Shown piece after piece: positions 7,520 to 16,585 of a stretch of DNA of 64,000 nucleotides. The position numbers were made by a program, and so were the translations under genes. Source of the DNA: DASUPK01 sp963724665 (GTDB taxonomy: Bacteria; Actinomycetota; Thermoleophilia; Solirubrobacterales; 70-9); the NCBI GenBank assembly GCA_963724665.1, contig CAVRVH010000012.1, forward strand, positions 434,001-498,000. Direction: 5' to 3'. The notes beneath the pieces were generated by a model. The model worked only from the letters and a program-made list of their open reading frames with translations. It ran no database searches and was not told the origin of the DNA. Positions within the stretch are counted from its first letter, which is position 1. Every line of letters starts with the position of its first letter.

Positions 7520-8014
7520 ATGCCGAGCGGACGCAAGCTGGATCCTGATTTGAAGACTCCGGTGCCACTGGTGAAGAACCGGGGTCGGCCCCCGGATCCA
7601 CGGCGAAGTCGGCCGGTTGAGGTCCGGTATTGCGAGCGCCACGGCGAAACTGAGTTTGCGAACTACAGCAGGGGTCCGAGCATGGGTCGCCGCTGGGCAT
7701 GCAAGAGGTGCGTTGGAGAGGCGGTCACACGCCGTAAGCAGAAGTTGAAGCGGATCCTGGTCGAAGAGGCCGGCGGATGCTGCGCGGTGTGTGGCTATGA
7801 CCGCTGCGTCATCAATCTGACCTTTCACCACATTGATCCGACACAGAAGTCCTTTGCCATGACGATGGCGGTAGGCAGATCAATCGCTGCCTTTCGCGCC
7901 GAGGCCAAGAAATGTGTCCTGGTTTGCGCCAACTGCCATGGTGAGATCGAGGCGGGATTGATCGAGAGCCCGCCAGCTGGAGCGAAGTTCAAAGGCCGGC
8001 TGAAGGCTGCCTAG
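7520..8014 (+). CDS. HNH endonuclease-like protein, possibly free-standing homing nuclease
   Basis: The 164-residue basic protein has an N-terminal Cys/His cluster (YCERHGE, then WACKRC) and a C-terminal HNH ββα-metal module. The module shows CCAVCG, then NLTFHHIDPTQKSF, then CVLVCANCHGEIEAGL. The paired CXXC motifs should bind structural zinc, and the HH plus the final N-C-H supply the nuclease site. No Shine-Dalgarno precedes ATG 7520. It stands alone between tRNA-Lys and purH with no methylase or phage gene nearby. A mobile or homing nuclease beside a tRNA gene is one reading; a housekeeping DNA-processing enzyme is another. Confidence 0.75.
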   Translation: MPSGRKLDPDLKTPVPLVKNRGRPPDPRRSRPVEVRYCERHGETEFANYSRGPSMGRRWACKRCVGEAVTRRKQKLKRILVEEAGGCCAVCGYDRCVINLTFHHIDPTQKSFAMTMAVGRSIAAFRAEAKKCVLVCANCHGEIEAGLIESPPAGAKFKGRLKAA

Positions 8015-8016
8015 AC

Positions 8017-9624
8017 CTAGTGCCGGAAGTGGCGGCGCTTCGTGAAGACCATCGCCACGCCCGCGGCGTCGCATGCCTCGATCACCTCGGCATCGCGCTT
8101 CGAGCCTCCTGGCTGGATCACGGCCGTGGCGCCCGCCTCGATCGCCGCCTGAGGCCCGTCCGCGAACGGGAAGAACGCGTCCGAGGCGATCACCGAGCCC
8201 GCGAGCAGCGTCTCTGCATCCGGGCCGTGTGCCTCCTTCGCCTTTTCGATCGACAGCCGCACCGAGTCGACCCGGCTCATCTGCCCTGCGCCGATGCCGA
8301 GCGTGGCGCGGTCGCGTGCCAGAACGATCGCGTTCGAGCGCACGTGGCGGCACACCCGCCAGGCGAAGAGCAGGTCGGCCCACTGCTCCTCGCTCGGCTG
8401 CGTCTTTGTCACGACCTCCATCAGCTCGCGAGGCTCAGGCGAGCCGTCGGGGTCCTGCACCAGGATTCCGCCCCGCACTCGCTTGATGTCCGGCTCGATC
8501 TGGTGGGCCCGGCGCTCCTTGTCCTCGAGGATCCGGATCGCCTCCTTCTGCTGCAGGACCTCCAGCGCATCCTCGTCGTATTCCGGCGCGATCAGGACCT
8601 CGATGAACTGCTCGTTCAGCCGCTCGGCGAGCGCCTTGTCCACCGGCCGGTTGAGCGCGATCACGCCGCCGAACGCCGACATCGGGTCACAGGCGAACGC
8701 CTTCTCGTAGGCGGGGCCGATCTCATCGGCCTCGGCGACCCCACAGGGATTGTTGTGCTTGACGATCACGCAGCCCGGCACGTCGAGATCACTGAGCAGC
8801 GTGCGGGCGGAGTTCAGGTCGAGCACGTTGTTGAACGACAGCGGCTTCCCGTGCAGCTTCGACACCATTGAGAGCACGTGTGACCGCGCCCTCGGCTCGA
8901 CGTAGAGCGCCGCCCGCTGGTGCGGGTTCTCCCCGTAGGAGAGATCCAGCTCCTTCTCCCAGGCCGTGACCCAATAGGTCGGCAGCTGCTCGTAGCGGCG
9001 GCCGAACCAGCGGCTGATCGCCGCGTCATAGCGCGCCGTGTATGCAAAAGCCTCGTTGGCGAGCCAGTGCCGGGTCGCCGCGGACAGCTCACCCGTCTCC
9101 TCCAACTCGTCGAGCACCGCGTCGTAGCTCTCAGGGCGAACGACGACCGCGACGAAGCGATGATTCTTCGCCGCCGCGCGAATCATCGTCGGCCCGCCCA
9201 CGTCGATGTTCTCGATCGCCTCCTCCTCGGAGACATCGCGTCGCGCGACGGTGCGCTCGAAGGGATAGAGGTTGACGCAGACCAGGTCGATCTCCTCGAT
9301 CTCCCGGTCCCTCAGCGTCTCCGCATGCTCGGGGTTATCCCGAACAGCCAGAAGCGCGGCGTGCAGATGGGGGTGAAGCGTCTTCACCCGCCCGTCGAGG
9401 ATTTCCGGGAACCCGGTCAGATCCTCCACCGGCTTCGCCTCGACGCCCGCCTCGCGCAACACGGAGAGCGTCCCACCCGTCGAAATAACCTCGACTCCCT
9501 GCTTGGCCAGCCCCGCCGCGAATTCCGCCACGCCGGTCTTGTCTGCGACCGAGATCAGCGCCCGCCGCACCGGCAGCGACTCGCCGGCGGGCTCTGGAGC
9601 GATCTCGGAGGAGGGAGTCGACAC
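8017..9624 (-). CDS. purH: Bifunctional AICAR formyltransferase/IMP cyclohydrolase PurH
   Basis: PurH carries out the last two steps of IMP synthesis, formylating AICAR with 10-formyl-THF and closing the ring. The 535-residue protein is full length. An N-terminal cyclohydrolase domain begins VRRALISVADKTGV and includes STGGTLSVLREAG and DGRVKTLHP. The C-terminal transformylase has SYGENPHQRAALY, VKHNNPCGVA, SAFGGVIALNRPVD and the late IQPGGSKRDAEVI. GTG 9624 is used. A TAGACT at 9633-9638, eight bases before it, suggests an internal leaderless promoter although purN ends only 14 bases upstream. It is the last gene of the purine cluster. Confidence 0.97.
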   Translation of the reverse strand: MSTPSSEIAPEPAGESLPVRRALISVADKTGVAEFAAGLAKQGVEVISTGGTLSVLREAGVEAKPVEDLTGFPEILDGRVKTLHPHLHAALLAVRDNPEHAETLRDREIEEIDLVCVNLYPFERTVARRDVSEEEAIENIDVGGPTMIRAAAKNHRFVAVVVRPESYDAVLDELEETGELSAATRHWLANEAFAYTARYDAAISRWFGRRYEQLPTYWVTAWEKELDLSYGENPHQRAALYVEPRARSHVLSMVSKLHGKPLSFNNVLDLNSARTLLSDLDVPGCVIVKHNNPCGVAEADEIGPAYEKAFACDPMSAFGGVIALNRPVDKALAERLNEQFIEVLIAPEYDEDALEVLQQKEAIRILEDKERRAHQIEPDIKRVRGGILVQDPDGSPEPRELMEVVTKTQPSEEQWADLLFAWRVCRHVRSNAIVLARDRATLGIGAGQMSRVDSVRLSIEKAKEAHGPDAETLLAGSVIASDAFFPFADGPQAAIEAGATAVIQPGGSKRDAEVIEACDAAGVAMVFTKRRHFRH

Positions 9625-9632
9625 GGGAGCCG

Positions 9633-9638
9633 AGTCTA
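9633..9638 (-). promoter_or_regulatory. Probable internal -10 element of purH
   Basis: TAGACT on the minus strand ends eight bases before GTG 9624, within the 14-base purN-purH gap. Confidence 0.4.
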
Positions 9639-10268
9639 TTAACCGCTTGGCGGGTCGATGTGGACGAGGCGCGGATTCTGCTCATCGATCCGAACGCGTC
9701 CGGCGGCGAGCATGCGGATTGTCTCCGGGAGCAGCGCGTGCTCGGTGGCATGAATCGCCTTCTCGGTCTCGTCCCAGTCGCGGCTCGGCGCGATCGGGAC
9801 GGGTCGCTGGACGATGATCGGCCCCGAGTCGACCCCCTCGTCCACGAAGTGGACGGTGACGCCCGTGATCTTGGCGCCGTGGTCGATCGCCTGCTGGAGG
9901 GCGTCGATGCCCGGGAAAGCCGGCAGCAGCGCGGGATGCACGTTGATCACCCGGTTGCGGAAGCGCGCCACGAATCCGGGAGAGAGCAGCTGCATGTACC
10001 CGGCCAGCACGACCAGGTCGGGCTTGCGCCCCTCGATCCAATCGCCGAGCGCCTGATCACGTGCCGCGCGGTCCTCATACTCGCTCCCGGGGAAGGCCGC
10101 CGTCTCGACGCCGGCCTTGCCCGCCCGCTCCAGCGCCATCGCGTCGGGCTTGTCCGAGCCGACGCCGGCAACCTCAATGCCCTCCTCTCCACCGTGCAGC
10201 TGGTCGAGGATGGCCTGCAGGTTCGTGCCGCCGCCTGAGGCGAGCACGACGATCCGAAACGAGCCCAT
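9639..10268 (-). CDS. purN: Phosphoribosylglycinamide formyltransferase PurN
   Basis: PurN uses 10-formyl-THF to formylate GAR, the third step of purine synthesis. The 209-residue protein starts MGSFRIVVLASGGGTNLQA, where SGGGTN is the phosphate-binding loop. It carries the signature VINVHPALLPAFPG with the catalytic N-H pair, and DEGVDSGPII with the catalytic Asp. Its ATG overlaps the stop of the SnoaL-like gene by one base (TGATG), so the two are translationally coupled. It is followed by purH. Confidence 0.96.
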   Translation of the reverse strand: MGSFRIVVLASGGGTNLQAILDQLHGGEEGIEVAGVGSDKPDAMALERAGKAGVETAAFPGSEYEDRAARDQALGDWIEGRKPDLVVLAGYMQLLSPGFVARFRNRVINVHPALLPAFPGIDALQQAIDHGAKITGVTVHFVDEGVDSGPIIVQRPVPIAPSRDWDETEKAIHATEHALLPETIRMLAAGRVRIDEQNPRLVHIDPPSG

Positions 10269-10816
10269 CAGACCGGTGAGCCCCCGGGCACCTTGCGCAG
10301 CCGTTCATAGACGCGGTCGAGCATCGCCTGCGCGTCAGCCTCGCTGATTCCGAGTCGCCGTGCGGCGTCGGGCAGATCCAGCCTCTCCTGGACGCGCAGG
10401 ATCAGAAGCTCGAACTCGGCATCGCCGATACCGACGTCCTCGACCAGGAAGTTGCCCGGATAGATCCTGAAGTAGGACACCTCACCGTGCCGGATGGTCA
10501 TGACGTCGACGTCGACTCCCCCTCGGACCTCAACGCCGCTGCCACGACCTCGACCCGACATGCGTACGAGTGTCACCACGCTGTCGCCGGCGTCGATCAG
10601 CTCCACCGGATCCGCAGACAGCTCCCCCCAGGCTTCGCGGAACTGCTCCATCCAGATCCGCACCTCCTTCCGGCTCCCATACGGACCGGGCTCGGGCAAT
10701 CGCGGATGACCGTGCCACTCAACGTCCTCGGCAAAGGCGCTGGTTGTGCGCTCGAGGTCACCACTGCTCCACGCCTCGTAGAGGCGCTCGACGAGCTCTA
10801 GGTTCTGCTGGGACAC
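10268..10816 (-). CDS. SnoaL/NTF2-like protein with C-terminal helical extension
   Basis: The 182-residue protein has an N-terminal NTF2/SnoaL fold of about 130 residues (LVERLYEAWSSGDLERT, FAEDVEWHGHP, GVDVDVMTIRHGEVSYFRIY). Such domains often bind small ligands or act as isomerases. After about residue 132 comes a separate helical tail (LILRVQERLDLPDAARRLGI, then EADAQAMLDRVYERLRKV) that looks like a small helix-turn-helix or dimerisation motif. It lies between purF and purN, with a 14-base gap behind purF and a one-base overlap with purN. A role in purine synthesis or its control is plausible but unproven. GTG 10816 is assumed. Confidence 0.75.
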   Translation of the reverse strand: MSQQNLELVERLYEAWSSGDLERTTSAFAEDVEWHGHPRLPEPGPYGSRKEVRIWMEQFREAWGELSADPVELIDAGDSVVTLVRMSGRGRGSGVEVRGGVDVDVMTIRHGEVSYFRIYPGNFLVEDVGIGDAEFELLILRVQERLDLPDAARRLGISEADAQAMLDRVYERLRKVPGGSPV

Positions 10817-10830
10817 CGACGGCGGAGCGA

Positions 10831-12303
10831 CTACCTGCTGGCCGGGACGACGGCGATGTCCTCGAGCGCGAACTTGCCGTTCGCGCCCTCCGGGTCGCCG
10901 AGCGGATACTCACCCGTGAAGCAGGCGTCGCAATGCTTCTCGCGGGGCGTGCCGACAGCCTCGTAGACGGCGTCCATCGAGAGGTAGGCGAGCGAGTCGG
11001 CACCGAGCTCCTCGGCGATCTCCTCGACCGTCCGGTCGTGGGCGATCATCTCCTCGCGGGTCGACATGTCGATCCCGTAGTGGCAGGGATGGCGGATCGG
11101 CGGCGCCGAGATCCGCAGGTGCACCTCCTTCGCACCCGCGTCCTTCAGCATCGCGACGATCTGACGAGTCGTGTTGCCGCGCACGATCGAGTCGTCCACG
11201 ACGACGACCCTCTTGCCCGCGACGATCTCGGGGAGCGGGTTGAACTTCATGCGCAGTCCGTGCTTCCGCAGCTCCTGCCCGGGCTGGATGAAGGTCCGCT
11301 GGACGTAGCGATTCTTGATCAGCCCATCGTCCTTGGGAAGCCCCGCGGCCCGAGCGAACCCGTTGGCCATCGGGTTGCCTGAGTCCGGCACGGAGATGAC
11401 GAGGTCGGCGTCGACCGGAGCCTCCTCGGCGAGCAGCTCGCCCATCCGCCCGCGCACCTCCTGCAGCACCCGGTTCTCCAGCCTCGAGTCAGGCCGCGAG
11501 AAGTAGATGTGCTCGAACACGCACTGGGCCTGGCGCTCGCCGGTGACAACGGGCTTGAGCTCGAGGCCCTTGGCCGTGAGCGAGACCATCTCGCCGGGCT
11601 GGACCTCGCGGATCATCTGCGCGCCGATGATGTCGAAGGCGCAGCTCTCCGAGGCGACCACGAAGCACTCGGGGAAGCCGTCGCTCGGCTTCATCTTGCC
11701 GAGCGCCAGAGGACGAACCCCGTGCGGGTCGCGGAAGGCGACCACCGCGTGCTTGGTCATCACCACGGTCGAGTAGGCCCCTTCGAGTCGCGGCATCACC
11801 TCGGCGACCGCATCCTCGATCCACTCGTCGTCATCGCCGGCGGTGCGGGAGAGCAGCGCGGCCATGATCTCCGAGTCCGACGTGCCCCTCAGCTGCAGGC
11901 CCGCCTCGGTCAGCTCGTTGTACAGCTCGACCGCGTTGGTCAGGTTGCCGTTGTGAGCGAGCGCCAGCTCGCGGCCGTCGTCTCGCCAGACCGGCTGTGC
12001 GTTGTCCCAGGCACCGCCGCCCGTGGTCGAGTAGCGGACGTGCCCGATCGCCATGTCGCCGGCCAGCGCGCGGAGCTTTTCCTCATCGAAGACCTGAGAG
12101 ACCAGCCCGAGCTCGCGCAGTGTGGTGATGTGCCCGCCCTCGCAGGTGGCGATCCCGGCCGATTCCTGGCCGCGGTGCTGGAGCGCGTAGAGGCCGAAAT
12201 AGGAAAGTCGTGCGACATCGCGACCGGGCGCGTACACGCCAAAGACGCCGCACTCATCGCGCGGGCCATCGCGATCGGGAACGTCGAAGCGCGCGTCGGT
12301 CAC
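10831..12303 (-). CDS. purF: Amidophosphoribosyltransferase PurF (Fe-S type)
   Basis: PurF makes phosphoribosylamine from PRPP and glutamine, committing flux to purines. It is an Ntn glutaminase fused to a phosphoribosyltransferase: DECGVFGVYAP holds the nucleophile Cys, followed by GHVRYSTTGG, NGNLTN and the PRPP loop VVVVDDSIVRGNTTRQ. Cysteines in SESCAFD, RHPCHYG and KHCDAC match the four 4Fe-4S ligands of Bacillus-type PurF. The frame stays open to 12405, but GTG 12303 is preferred because it leaves an 18-residue propeptide before the Cys. No clear ribosome site supports either start. Confidence 0.95.
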   Translation of the reverse strand: MTDARFDVPDRDGPRDECGVFGVYAPGRDVARLSYFGLYALQHRGQESAGIATCEGGHITTLRELGLVSQVFDEEKLRALAGDMAIGHVRYSTTGGGAWDNAQPVWRDDGRELALAHNGNLTNAVELYNELTEAGLQLRGTSDSEIMAALLSRTAGDDDEWIEDAVAEVMPRLEGAYSTVVMTKHAVVAFRDPHGVRPLALGKMKPSDGFPECFVVASESCAFDIIGAQMIREVQPGEMVSLTAKGLELKPVVTGERQAQCVFEHIYFSRPDSRLENRVLQEVRGRMGELLAEEAPVDADLVISVPDSGNPMANGFARAAGLPKDDGLIKNRYVQRTFIQPGQELRKHGLRMKFNPLPEIVAGKRVVVVDDSIVRGNTTRQIVAMLKDAGAKEVHLRISAPPIRHPCHYGIDMSTREEMIAHDRTVEEIAEELGADSLAYLSMDAVYEAVGTPREKHCDACFTGEYPLGDPEGANGKFALEDIAVVPASR

Positions 12304-12432
12304 GTCTGGAGGAGGTGTCTCAACCTCTGGAGATCGAAGTAGCGGACAGGAGAACAGGCCGCACCGTGAGGGTAGCAGCGGCCACGGAGGGGCCAGGGGC
12401 CTCAATCCCCCGCAAACTCCCCTGTTTTGCGG

Positions 12433-13677
12433 CTACTTCTTCTTCTTGGCCTGCTTGACCAGCGTGACGTTCACTTGCTGAGTGTTCGGCACGCCCGCCA
12501 CGCCGGCGGGGACGAAGTGGATGAAGACGCTGACCTTCGCCGTGGCCTTCGCCTTGCGCTTCTTCCGGAGCTGCTTCTTGATCTGCTTGTTGAGCTTCTT
12601 CGCCGTCTTGCCGACGGGCTTGACGCCGAGGATGAATGACCCTCCCTGCGGGATCGTGAGGCCGACCTGTTTCACGGCGGCCGCCGTTGCGTTGGCATCA
12701 GGCGGGGTGCTCGTCTGATTGAGCGTGATCTGGCCGGGGCTGGGGACCTTGGCATTGATTGTCGCCGTGCCCTTCGACTTCTTCTTCTTGATCGAGTTGA
12801 CGGTGATCTTGTTGGAGGGCGCCGCCGCCATCAGACATGGGCTGCTCGCGCCTGCGATGAAGTTCGGGTTCGGCGAAACGCCGGTCAGCCCCACCCGGCC
12901 GATGAAACTGTTCGTTGGGGTCCCGACGTTGCCCCAGAACAGGTACTGCGAGTTGACCGCGACGCCGCAGGCGTTGTTGCTCGCGGGGGCCGCATTCTGG
13001 ATGAAGTTGTTGTCGGCCGATCCCGCCCCTCCGGTCACGGGGGCGCGCCCAACGGTTCGCGTCGGTGTGGCCCAGTAGAGGGAGAAGGTGTCGACGGCGA
13101 GGCCACAATTGCCGGTGACACCGGTGACGAAACTGGAGTTAGGCCCGATGCCGTCCTGGTTTGCACGGCCGATGCTCTGCCCGAGCCCGGTATCCAGCCA
13201 GTAGATGAAGCTCTGATCGGCCGCGAGCCCGCAGATGGGATCGCCCCCGGGATTCACCAGCGAGGGGTTCGGGCTGCTGCCGTCGATATTGGCGCGCCCG
13301 ACAGTGGTTCCGCCGTTCACCCAGTAGATCGCGGATGGCGTGACGGCCAGAGCGACCCGGGAGGCGGCGGAGAAGTTGAGGCCGGCGGAATTGGGGATAA
13401 AGCTCGGATTCGGGGAGGTTCCGTCGAGGTTCGCCCGCCCGATCGTGCTGGTGGCCCCGTTGCCCTGCGCCCAGTAGACGTACTTCGAGTCGATCGCGAC
13501 GCCGTGAAGATCTGTGATGCCCGTCAGGAACGAGTTGTTGGCACCGCTGCCGTTGATCTTGGCGCGGCCAATCGTTGTCTGTCCCTGGTTCGCCCAGTAG
13601 ACGAAGTTCGCGCTTGCGCCGGCGGCTCCGACGAGCAGCGCGACGAGGGCGGCAAGGAGCGCGACGAGATACCGCAT
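12433..13677 (-). CDS. Secreted beta-propeller repeat protein with basic Ig-like tail
   Basis: The 414-residue protein starts at ATG 13677 behind GGAGAGAG and has a signal peptide (MRYLVALLAALVALL, cleaved after SANA-type residues near 24). Residues about 25-290 hold six or so repeats of 40-50 residues, each with a YW pair and IGRANLDG followed by PNPSF. This is the layout of YWTD/virginiamycin-lyase-like propellers. The C-terminal 120 residues form a beta-rich domain with Lys-rich tracts (SIKKKKSKGT, KKQLRKKRKAKATAK) and end in KKKK. It interrupts the purine cluster on the same strand but has no evident purine role. Ligand unknown. Confidence 0.8.
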   Translation of the reverse strand: MRYLVALLAALVALLVGAAGASANFVYWANQGQTTIGRAKINGSGANNSFLTGITDLHGVAIDSKYVYWAQGNGATSTIGRANLDGTSPNPSFIPNSAGLNFSAASRVALAVTPSAIYWVNGGTTVGRANIDGSSPNPSLVNPGGDPICGLAADQSFIYWLDTGLGQSIGRANQDGIGPNSSFVTGVTGNCGLAVDTFSLYWATPTRTVGRAPVTGGAGSADNNFIQNAAPASNNACGVAVNSQYLFWGNVGTPTNSFIGRVGLTGVSPNPNFIAGASSPCLMAAAPSNKITVNSIKKKKSKGTATINAKVPSPGQITLNQTSTPPDANATAAAVKQVGLTIPQGGSFILGVKPVGKTAKKLNKQIKKQLRKKRKAKATAKVSVFIHFVPAGVAGVPNTQQVNVTLVKQAKKKK

Positions 13678-13724
13678 CTCTCTCCGTAACACGAGGCGAG
13701 CCTACCCCTCACGGTACAGGTCAA

Positions 13725-15920
13725 TCAAATCCGCTCTGCGAGCGAGCCCCAGGCCCGCTCAGCGCCGGCGAGAATCACAGAGACATCCCTCTCCGCGGCC
13801 GCGATCTCGATCCGATCGCCCTTGACGATGCCCAGGTTCACCGCCGCGACGCCGCTCTGTTCCGCGTGCTTCAGAAGCCCCTCTGCGTCGCCCGCGAGCA
13901 CGATCCCGCCCGGGCCCTCCCCGAAGAGGTTGGTCTCGCCCGAACCGCCGCGCAGTTCGACGAGCGGATCGAGGTCGACATCCATCCCGACCCCAGCGGC
14001 GATCGCCATCTCCGCCAGCGCACAGGCAAGGCCGCCATCGCTGACGTCGTGCGCGGCTGTGACCACGCCCTTGCGGACCAGTTCCCTGACGAGCTGAAGC
14101 GCCGCGTCGACCTCGTTCACCGGAACCCGAGGCAGCCCTTGGGCGAGCTCCCCCCGTTGTTTCGCGAGCTCCGAGCCCGCCAGCGACGGCGCGAACGGCC
14201 CCACCAGAACGAGGCTGTCACCGTCCTTCGGCGCGAGCCCCGGCACGGCGGCGGCATCGGGCAGCTCGCCCACCATCCCGACGACCGGCGTCGGGTAGAT
14301 GGGGCCCTGCTCGGTCTCGTTGTAGAGGGAGACGTTCCCGCCGACGACGGGGACCCGAAGCGCGAGGCAGGCATCCGCCAACCCCAGTACGGCACGATCG
14401 AGCTGCCAGGCGACGCCCGGCTTCTCGGGGTTGCCGAAGTTGAGGCAGTTGGTCAAGCCGAGTGGCTCGGCGCCGACGCAGGCGAGGTTCTGGGCACATT
14501 CGAGGACCGCCTCGATCGTCCCGGCGTATGGATCGCAGGCGACCCTTCGCCCGTTGCCATCGATGGCCACCGCGATCGCGCGGTCCGATTCGGGAATCAT
14601 CAGCACGGCTGCGTCCGCTGATTCCGGCCGGCGCGCAGTGCGGGAGCCGACCACCGAGTCGTATTGCTCGAACGCCCAGCGCTTTGAGGCTACGTTCGGC
14701 GCCCCGAGCAGCGCACAGAGGATGGCCGACGGATCGTCCTCTTTGAGGGAACCCGAGTTGCCGTACGTCCAACCCCCCGGCTCCTCCGGCTCCAGGTCAT
14801 ACAGCGGGCACTCGTCGACCAGAGCCGAGACCGGAACGTCGCCCACCTCCACGCCGTCGTCCAGGACCCGCAGGTGCCCGGTGTCGGTGATCTCGCCGAT
14901 CGCTGCAGAGCCCGTCTGCCAGCGGTCGCAGGTGGCCACCACCTCATCGAGCCGCGACGGTTCGATGACCGCCAGCATCCGCTCCTGCGACTCCGAGACC
15001 ATCACCTCGAAGGGCTCGAGGTCGGGCTCGCGGAGCGGCACCTTGGAGACGTCTATGTCGAGCCCGACGCCGCCCTTCGACGCCATCTCTCCGGCCGAGG
15101 AGGTGAGCCCGGCCGCGCCAAGGTCTTGGAGCGAGACGAGCAGCCCGCGCTCGAGCAGTTCCAGGCAGCACTCCAGCAGCTTGGACTCCTCGAACGGGTC
15201 GCCGATCTGGACGCTCGGACGCTTGCTGTCGTCACCAGCCTCGAGCTCAGCGGACGCCAGCACGGATGCGCCACCGATCCCGTCGCGTCCGGTGGAAGCA
15301 CCCATGATCACGAGCAAGTTCCCCGGGCCGGCGGCGGCGGAGCGGATCATCGCGTGGGTCTTCGCCAGCCCGACGCACATCGCGTTCACCAGGCAGTTGT
15401 GCTCGTACGACGGCTCGAAGTACACCTCGCCGCCGACGGTCGGAACGCCGATCGAGTTGCCGTAGTGGCCGATCCCCGCGACCGCCCCCTCGAACAAATA
15501 ACGCGAACGCTCCGAGGTGGGCTCGCCGAAGCGCAGCGAGTCGAGCACGGCGATCGGGCGCGCTCCGATCGCGAAGACGTCTCGGAGGATTCCGCCGACC
15601 CCCGTTGCGGCACCCTGGAACGGCTCCACGGCGCTCGGGTGGTTGTGCGACTCGACCTTGAAGGCGACCGCGTGTCCGTTGCCGACGTCGACGGCGCCCG
15701 CGTTCTCGCCGGGGCCCATCACCACCCGCTCCCCCTCGGTCGGAAGCCGGCCGAGCAGCTTGCGCGAGTGCTTGTAGGCGCAGTGCTCCGACCAGAGCAA
15801 CGAGAACATCGCCAGCTCGACGCCATTCGGATCGCGGCCGAGCAGCTCCACGATGCGCTCGTACTCCGAGTCGGTGAGCCCGAGCTCGCGGTGCGGGCTC
15901 TCCGAGACGCCCGCGCTCAC
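13725..15920 (-). CDS. purL: Phosphoribosylformylglycinamidine synthase, PurL subunit
   Basis: PurL is the ATP-dependent catalytic subunit of the PurSQL complex that converts FGAR to FGAM. The 731-residue protein is full length for the small PurL type. It shows SEHCAYKHSRKLL near residue 45, VGNGHAVAFKVESHNHPSAV, GVGGILRDVFAIGARPIA, and two AIRS-like halves with a later GGNVSLYNE and AHDVSDGGLACALAE. GTG 15920 overlaps the purQ stop by four bases (GTGA), coupling their translation. It ends 47 bases before the secreted propeller gene. Confidence 0.97.
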   Translation of the reverse strand: MSAGVSESPHRELGLTDSEYERIVELLGRDPNGVELAMFSLLWSEHCAYKHSRKLLGRLPTEGERVVMGPGENAGAVDVGNGHAVAFKVESHNHPSAVEPFQGAATGVGGILRDVFAIGARPIAVLDSLRFGEPTSERSRYLFEGAVAGIGHYGNSIGVPTVGGEVYFEPSYEHNCLVNAMCVGLAKTHAMIRSAAAGPGNLLVIMGASTGRDGIGGASVLASAELEAGDDSKRPSVQIGDPFEESKLLECCLELLERGLLVSLQDLGAAGLTSSAGEMASKGGVGLDIDVSKVPLREPDLEPFEVMVSESQERMLAVIEPSRLDEVVATCDRWQTGSAAIGEITDTGHLRVLDDGVEVGDVPVSALVDECPLYDLEPEEPGGWTYGNSGSLKEDDPSAILCALLGAPNVASKRWAFEQYDSVVGSRTARRPESADAAVLMIPESDRAIAVAIDGNGRRVACDPYAGTIEAVLECAQNLACVGAEPLGLTNCLNFGNPEKPGVAWQLDRAVLGLADACLALRVPVVGGNVSLYNETEQGPIYPTPVVGMVGELPDAAAVPGLAPKDGDSLVLVGPFAPSLAGSELAKQRGELAQGLPRVPVNEVDAALQLVRELVRKGVVTAAHDVSDGGLACALAEMAIAAGVGMDVDLDPLVELRGGSGETNLFGEGPGGIVLAGDAEGLLKHAEQSGVAAVNLGIVKGDRIEIAAAERDVSVILAGAERAWGSLAERI

Positions 15921-16585
15921 GCGACGGCCTGGGGAGCGCCGGCAAGTGCGCGGAAAAGAGCCAGACCGTCGTCGGAGCCGGTCAGCGGATCGACCGCGTG
16001 CTCCGGATGCGGCATCAGGCCAAGCACGTTGCCGGCCTCGTTGACGACCCCGGCGACGTCTCGAACGCTGCCGTTCGGGTTCTCACCCGGCGCGTAGCGG
16101 AATGCGATCCGCCCTTCGGACTCCATCCGGTCGAGCTCCTCGTCCGGGGCGAAGTAGCGGCCGCTCATGTGCTTGATCGGGATCGAGAGCCGATCCCCGG
16201 CACCGATCGCCGAACCGAACGACCCAGAGAAGTCATCGGCCACCAGGCCGACCTGCCTGCAGATGAAGCGCAGTCCCTCGTTCGGCAGCAGGGCCCCGGG
16301 CAGCAGGCCCGCCTCGCAGAGGACCTGGAAGCCGTTGCAGATGCCGAGAACCGGACGACCATCGGCCGCGAGGCGAGCGACGGCCTCCATCGCCGGCGAG
16401 AACCGCGCGATCGCCCCCGCACGGAGATAGTCCCCATAGGAGAAGCCTCCGGGCACGACCACACCGTCCAGCTCCGAGAGATCCGTCTCCTCGTGCCAGA
16501 CCAATCTGCCCTCGCCGACCCGCTGCACCGCCGCCAGGGCATCGCGCTCGTCGCAGGACCCCGGGAACTGGATGACGCCGATCAC
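15917..16585 (-). CDS. purQ: Phosphoribosylformylglycinamidine synthase, PurQ glutaminase subunit
   Basis: PurQ is the class I glutamine amidotransferase that feeds ammonia to PurL. The 222-residue protein begins MIGVIQFPGSCDERDA. It carries VPGGFSYGDYLRAGAIA, the nucleophile elbow LGICNGFQVLCEAG (Cys near residue 83) and a catalytic His/Glu pair in MPHPEHAVDP. Start GTG 16585 overlaps the purS stop by four bases, and the 3' end overlaps purL the same way. The three subunits are thus encoded in assembly order S-Q-L. Confidence 0.97.
   Translation of the reverse strand: MIGVIQFPGSCDERDALAAVQRVGEGRLVWHEETDLSELDGVVVPGGFSYGDYLRAGAIARFSPAMEAVARLAADGRPVLGICNGFQVLCEAGLLPGALLPNEGLRFICRQVGLVADDFSGSFGSAIGAGDRLSIPIKHMSGRYFAPDEELDRMESEGRIAFRYAPGENPNGSVRDVAGVVNEAGNVLGLMPHPEHAVDPLTGSDDGLALFRALAGAPQAVA

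Noticed and set aside
14874..16097. 407-codon open frame on the plus strand opposite purL and purQ
   Set aside because: Antisense of certain genes with no domain signal; long open frames are expected in GC-rich DNA.
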